Shown here piece by piece: positions 61,201 to 64,000 of a DNA stretch of 64,000 nt. The position numbers and the translations under genes are program-made. How positions within the stretch are numbered: the first letter of the stretch is position 1; each line of letters starts with the position of its first letter. This DNA comes from Aulostomus chinensis (lineage: Eukaryota; Chordata; Actinopteri; Syngnathiformes; Aulostomidae). The DNA is taken from positions 2,735,501 to 2,799,500 of the forward strand of contig JBBMOA010000017.1 in assembly GCA_037954235.1 (NCBI GenBank), written 5' to 3'. A model generated the notes under the pieces. The model was not told the DNA's origin and did not search any database. It saw only the letters and a list, made by a program, of their open reading frames with translations.

Positions 61201-62819
61201 TGTCAGTCCCCACACCCTGTAGTTCATCCCCAAAATAAAATTTGGTCATTATCACTCCCTCTCAGGGTGGCGCGGTGGAGCAGTGGTCCTCACTGTGGCC
61301 CCCAGCAAGAAGGTTGTGGGTGGAGCCCCGGCTGGAGCACGGGGTCTTTCTGGGTGAGTCTCCATGTTCTCCCTGTTCCTGCTGGGTTCTCTCTGGTACT
61401 CCAGCTTCCTCCACAGTCCAAAGACATCAAGAGGGGACCAGGTTAATCCAGACTCTAAATTGACCGTAGGCGTGGCTGGGAGAGCCAATGGTTGTCTGTC
61501 TCTATGTGTTGGCCCTGCCATGGACTGGCGACCTGTCCAGGGGGAAGGCTGCTGGGATAGGCTCCACCCCCACCACCCTCAATAGGAGAAGAGGGAGAAG
61601 ATGGAGGGATGGATGGAGGGATGGATGGATGGATGACTCCCTCTCATGCTAATGGAGGGTCGGGACGGCAGAAAAGATGCACTGATCTTCCAGCCATCTG
61701 GAGTCTTCTATTGCAAGTGTGAGAGTGCCTGTGAGTTCTCTCTGCACCTGAAGTTCACTCCTTCTCCTCCTAGGCACCCGCCTGAGGTTCCAGCCCTTTT
61801 AACATAATAAAACCATTAAAAGCCTCCATACTGCTCATCCACAGGAACCCAGGTGTCCTAAAGCTGCGACATTCCAGGTTGTTAGGAAAAACCTGACTGA
61901 TGAAACTCCAGCGGCGTTTGAGGGCATCCATCAGTGTGAGCCGGAGTAGATGATGTGAGACTGCTCATGTAGGGGTGAGCCAAATACCGCTTCCACGTGA
62001 CATCACCAGAGTACTAAGGAACGTCAGAGTCAGCGAAGAGGGAGGTTCTCATTTGTTGTGCACTTTAGAGAAATAAGCTGAGATGTGGAAGGGAAAGGTG
62101 ACGTGCTGATGCGTTCCCTGACAGCGGGAAAATCAAACAACTGATGCAGAGCTGCTTTTCACTGAAGAGCGAGTGGTTATGCTGCTGCGCTTCTTCATTT
62201 TACCATCGAGATAAATTTGATGAGCTGTTTGTTCTATCAACTTCTACGAGGAAGCAAAATACAACAAATCAGACATTTTCCCATTTCCTCTTATTTAAGA
62301 TTATTCATTCAGAGGTCTTAGCGTCAAAATGTTAGCTTAGCACAATGAGCGTTAGGAGGGCTGGAGTATGGGGAAAATGTCAGTGTATTTTGATTTCCTT
62401 TTAAAAATGATAAAGAAGAGCAAACAGCACCACAAGTGTGTGCAGAGGGTCACTGGGGGCTTCAAAGCCGGGTCTCCGTTTGGCAGCGCTGACCTCTCAG
62501 CGACTGTAACCACAGCAGCACAAACACTGAGCTGCTGCTGTCAGCTGGGTTTGTTACTGCCAGCGAACAAAGCACCCTCCAACTTTGTTCTCAACATTCC
62601 TCCTTTAAATTCAAATCTTCACATTCAACCCTATAACAACAAGCAGGCAGATCAAGTACCTAGTTGCAAGGAGGTCCCCCCCAGCTGTTGAAGCGTCCGG
62701 CCAGCTGTGGTCAGCCTCTGGACTCCCGCGCCACTCTGATGACTCCGGGCCCCCTGCTGGTTCATGTTGTGTCCAAAGGAGGTCTCGTCATCTGCTGGCA
62801 GTCGCGGAGACGCCGCCAT
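47343..62819 (-). CDS. alms1: ALMS1 centrosome and basal body protein, complete
   Basis: ALMS1 sits at the proximal end of centrioles and basal bodies and is needed for cilium maintenance and centrosome cohesion; loss causes Alstrom syndrome in humans. Seventeen coding exons on the minus strand: 62819-62660, 59958-59838, 59734-57856, 57471-57312, 57152-56007, 55558-55455, 55151-54188, 53319-53212, 52862-52725, 50702-49900, 48987-48882, 48796-48638, 48570-48338, 47943-47778, 47703-47652, 47573-47474, 47390-47343 (stop TGA 47345-47343). All junctions are GT-AG, phases match, total 6447 nt = 2148 aa. C-terminal exons match human ALMS1 clearly (SDTT.ESSH.GS.DA, LEIV.....HTRDVG.TFP, WFEP....PWREPLR, RPDFI.RS). 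The product is about half the human length (4169 aa) because the long 47-residue tandem repeat array of mammals is absent. The start of exon 7 (55151) is the least certain junction. Confidence 0.92.
48338..48987 (-). CDS. alms1: alms1 exons 11-13
   Basis: Exons 48987-48882, 48796-48638 and 48570-48338 encode residues about 1862-2027. AGDLEIVSN....HTRDVGTTFPSPSEA and AWFEPYRRTDPWREPLRQ are highly conserved ALMS1 blocks just before the ALMS motif. Phases 0, 1 and 1 connect without a gap. Confidence 0.93.
49121..49721. mobile_element. hAT element with decayed BED-finger transposase fragment
   Basis: A 601-bp element in an alms1 intron. Inverted ends: left GAGGGCTGAACGATT, right reverse complement TAGGGCTGAACGATT. 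An 8-bp target duplication CTTCAGAC lies at 49113-49120 and 49722-49729. Inside, on the + strand, near 49388 a frame starts MASSAELEKEE. At 49509-49600 a second frame reads VLCRTC...VATSRGNATNLRQHL.NH, the C-C-H-H spacing of a BED zinc finger. Stops and frame changes show it is dead. Most of the transposase is missing. Confidence 0.88.
49900..50702 (-). CDS. alms1: alms1 exon 10 (large 3' exon)
   Basis: This 803-nt exon encodes residues about 1594-1861: Ser-, Arg- and Gln-rich, mostly disordered. A short conserved segment, STVSGSMSTVDTARLIRAFG (human VSTIDTARLIQAFG), is followed by RLSRLYSTISKQ (human RRIKLYSSITNQ). The acceptor is TTCTGGCAG; the donor CAGCAG|GTAAGA. Confidence 0.92.
51280..52110. 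repeat. 24/21-bp minisatellite, about 830 bp, with higher-order repeat
   Basis: The basic unit is TACTACTGAGTACCTCTCTTCAGC, mixed with a 21-bp variant lacking one ACT. A rare marker pair (CTAGTACTGAG.../CACCTACTACTGATTACC) occurs at 51391 and again at 51766, so a block of about 375 bp seems to have been duplicated as a whole. It lies in the alms1 intron between exons 9 and 10. Confidence 0.95.
52190..52219. repeat. (TTA)n microsatellite
   Basis: About ten TTA units in the same alms1 intron. Confidence 0.9.
52725..53319 (-). CDS. alms1: alms1 exons 8-9
   Basis: Exons 53319-53212 and 52862-52725 encode residues about 1512-1593. The sequence LLPYKPRGSEKLFYFPQ, then SDTTMESSHPGSDDAVPP and IRHSEGIYSKR, aligns block by block with human ALMS1 (LLPYKPSGSTKMYYVPQ, SDTTVESSHSGSNDAIAP, IKHKEGIYSKR). 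Confidence 0.95.
53396..53568. repeat. Long imperfect inverted repeat (foldback), alms1 intron
   Basis: Arms 53412-53446 and 53517-53551 (35 nt each) are complementary at 33 of 35 positions, and weaker pairing extends about 15 nt outward on both sides. The loop is about 70 nt. It could be a small foldback transposon or an RNA hairpin. Confidence 0.8.
54188..57471 (-). CDS. alms1: alms1 exons 4-7
   Basis: Exons 57471-57312, 57152-56007, 55558-55455 and 55151-54188 encode residues 721 to about 1511. Exon 4 begins LYLHNLGIDQSPSTILTPFA and continues directly from DERIP of exon 3. The rest is Ser/Pro-rich and probably disordered, with a short Leu-rich acidic helix in exon 6 (LLQLDQEDEKQIEEMLLLL) and a conserved-looking SSPDEGLGLSSPPEW in exon 7. 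For exon 7 the acceptor TTTGCCCCCCAG was chosen because it alone keeps phase with exon 6; TTCACAG, 30 bp upstream, would bring a stop. Confidence 0.85.
57856..57972 (-). repeat. alms1: Perfect 39-bp coding tandem repeat, three copies (alms1)
   Basis: Copies at 57856-57894, 57895-57933 and 57934-57972 are identical base for base. Each encodes 13 residues, PKPRELNIDERIP, keeping the frame. The first base of the array on the + strand is the last exon base before the splice donor. Confidence 0.97.
57856..59734 (-). CDS. alms1: alms1 exon 3 (largest exon)
   Basis: A 1879-nt exon for residues about 95-720, Ser/Thr/Pro-rich, with islands of conservation: STRFSHCASLSQHPL (human SSRFSVSQHPL), DVPAQHLLELLQRDVGMPSS, and SLFDSLALQGFSGISPKKKA. 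It ends in three exact copies of PKPRELNIDERIP (residues 682-720), the last abutting the donor CCG|GTAATT. This exon corresponds in position to the giant repeat exon of mammals but lacks that repeat. Confidence 0.93.
59838..62819 (-). CDS. alms1: alms1 exons 1-2 (N terminus)
   Basis: Coding exon 1 (62819-62660) starts MAASPRLPADDETSFGHNM. The ATG has A at -3 and G at +4, and an in-frame TGA stands two codons upstream. Exon 2 (59958-59838) encodes FQDSNLSPALSLLP...YSLFQKSDTEFVPLR, matching human ALMS1 N-terminal sequence (DSLFHQSELSFAPLR). The Glu- and Ala-repeat N-terminus of the human protein is not present. The 2.7-kb intron between them holds SINE copy 4. Confidence 0.88.
60040..60115. mobile_element. 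DNA-transposon end fragment (CAGGGTTTCCCGC)
   Basis: The motif CAGGGTTTCCCGCTGCACTT followed by GCTCAGGCGGCCACC resembles one end of a common fish hAT-like element. No matching other end was found, so it is probably a fragment. Confidence 0.35.
61254..61646 (+). mobile_element. tRNA-derived SINE, copy 4 (full length, forward)
   Basis: Head with an A-box-like GGTGGAGCAGTGG, then the shared body and a (GATG)n tail. A perfect 11-bp target-site duplication ACTCCCTCTCA stands at 61254-61264 and 61636-61646. It lies in alms1 intron 1, antisense to that gene. The near identity to copies 1-3 suggests a fairly recent burst. Confidence 0.92.
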
Positions 62820-64000
62820 CCTTCAGCGGAGCGTCAAACATAGACGTTCCCGTTAAATCTAAGACGTTTACCAAGGGAGAGTGCAAACATCTCAATACCT
62901 GTGCGATGACACGTTTCAACCCCATGGAGGGCTGACAGATTTAATGCCCAGAGAACTTCAGCTGAGACACACTGTTGATTACTACTGGCTGACGAGCTTT
63001 GACACCATGATAGTTGCTTCAGTTTTGTGTTGCGTATTAAATGTTGTTTTAAAGTTATGAGCACCTTCAAAGCTCTGACCCTCTGGTCACTATCAGGCCT
63101 CCAGCACAGATGTGACATGCAGCATCCACCGCTCCATCAACCGGTGACCACAGAGCTGCGCTGGACACCGACGAGCCGAGAGCAACAGGTGGCTCCGCTG
63201 CGTGATTTTACTCACTTCACAAACGTTCACTAGCAAACGAGCGCCAGTGCTTGGAGTTAGCACAACTAAACAACAACAGAGGCCAAGCATGAACGTGTAC
63301 AAACGAACTGACCAGAGGATACACCGTCAAAGCTAACAACGTAGCTAAGTTAGCTCTATCAGTTAGCCACCCGCTGTCTGAGGCCATACGGCGGCGACAG
63401 CTCGTTTGAATGTAATAGGAAACTACTCTGAGTACTGCACAAAAATACTGCGAAACTTAATCTCCACACCAGGAGAAACTGGGGTTACCTTGACCGTCAG
63501 CTCCCGGTACTCCCCGCTGCTGTCGTTGGCTAATGTCCGCCACAGGAAGCGCGCTCTCTCCAGATCGTATCCAAGGCTCGTTGCTAGGAAAAGATCGTCT
63601 ATCACAACAAGACGATCCCTTCTGGTATACGACCACGACGGTTTAAATAATTTGTTCCTTCCGGGAAATTAATAAAATGAAAAAACTAATAATAGTTATA
63701 GATGTCAAAGTCTGTAAACCAGTTTAAAACTAACCAACCATTCTTCAGCAGTTCTTCCGTGTGACACGACTGGCTTCATTAATCTCTGCTTCTCACTCCA
63801 CAACAGAAGGCGGCGCTAGAGCACCCACTTACCTGGTGGCACACGGCGAAAAAAAAACCCCGAACAAACAAGAAAAAAACAACAAGGAAGAAGACGAAGA
63901 AGAAGAAGAAGAAGAAGAAGAAGAAAACACAGCAGCAGGCTAGCGGATAGACAGATCAGACGCGGAAAAAAGCGACAAGAAAAGTTACACACAGTCGTGA
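62820..64000 (-). promoter_or_regulatory. alms1: alms1 5' UTR exon and promoter region
   Basis: A donor on the minus strand (TCAAG|GTAACC, exon edge 63489) with an open, GC-balanced stretch to about 63650 fits a non-coding first exon; no ATG is present in it. Splicing to an acceptor shortly upstream of the 62819 ATG (for example CGCACAG at about 62898 or CTTAG at about 62862) would complete the 5' UTR. Beyond 63.7 kb the sequence is AT-rich and ends in a (GAA)n run; no gene is seen. Confidence 0.4.
63886..63925. repeat. (GAA)n microsatellite
   Basis: About 12 GAA units, slightly interrupted at the left (GAAGAC). The acidic ORF across it is a low-complexity artefact. Confidence 0.92.

Noticed and set aside
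63423..63605. 60-codon minus-strand frame (LERARFLWRTLANDSSG...) before alms1
   Set aside because: It has no ATG and no recognised similarity; it is better explained as a non-coding first exon.

Overview
This window is nuclear DNA from a ray-finned fish, most likely a percomorph teleost. Its vertebrate genes are cut by many short GT-AG introns. The introns carry long (GT)n/(CA)n microsatellites, minisatellites, a fish-type tRNA-derived SINE family and non-autonomous hAT elements. No bacterial or viral genes, CRISPR arrays or rRNA/tRNA genes were seen. The gene models below were built by hand from splice sites, reading phase and remembered human relatives; no search was run.

Layout, left to right. 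(1) 1.3-4.35 kb, + strand: the last three coding exons of a ZIP8/ZIP14-type metal transporter (slc39a14-like); its 5' part lies outside the window. (2) 7.24-7.91 kb, + strand: an intronless-CDS NAT8-family N-acetyltransferase. (3) 13.9-45.9 kb, + strand: complete dctn1, the p150-glued subunit of dynactin. It has 31 coding exons, a continuous phase and a predicted 1270 aa. An internal alternative first exon at 29.0 kb would give the short p135 form without the CAP-Gly domain. (4) 62.8-47.3 kb, - strand: complete alms1 (Alstrom syndrome protein 1). It has 17 coding exons whose lengths sum to a multiple of three, a predicted 2148 aa, and ends in the conserved ALMS motif.

dctn1 and alms1 converge tail to tail, with their polyadenylation signals only about 80 bp apart. 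Both products act at microtubules, centrosomes and cilia. NAT8, DCTN1 and ALMS1 are also linked on human chromosome 2p13, so the block looks like old vertebrate synteny compacted in a fish. slc39a14 and nat8 have no evident functional link to the other two.

The space between exons is mostly introns and repeats: four related SINE copies (three with clear target-site duplications), two hAT elements with 8-bp duplications (one holding a decayed BED zinc finger), a long foldback, three large minisatellites and many dinucleotide tracts. Several of these tracts directly touch dctn1 splice sites. I found no undescribed multi-gene system. The most unusual items are a perfect triplication of a 39-bp coding unit ending exactly at an alms1 splice donor, the clustering of GT/CA tracts on dctn1 splice sites, and the conserved p135 promoter/microexon arrangement.
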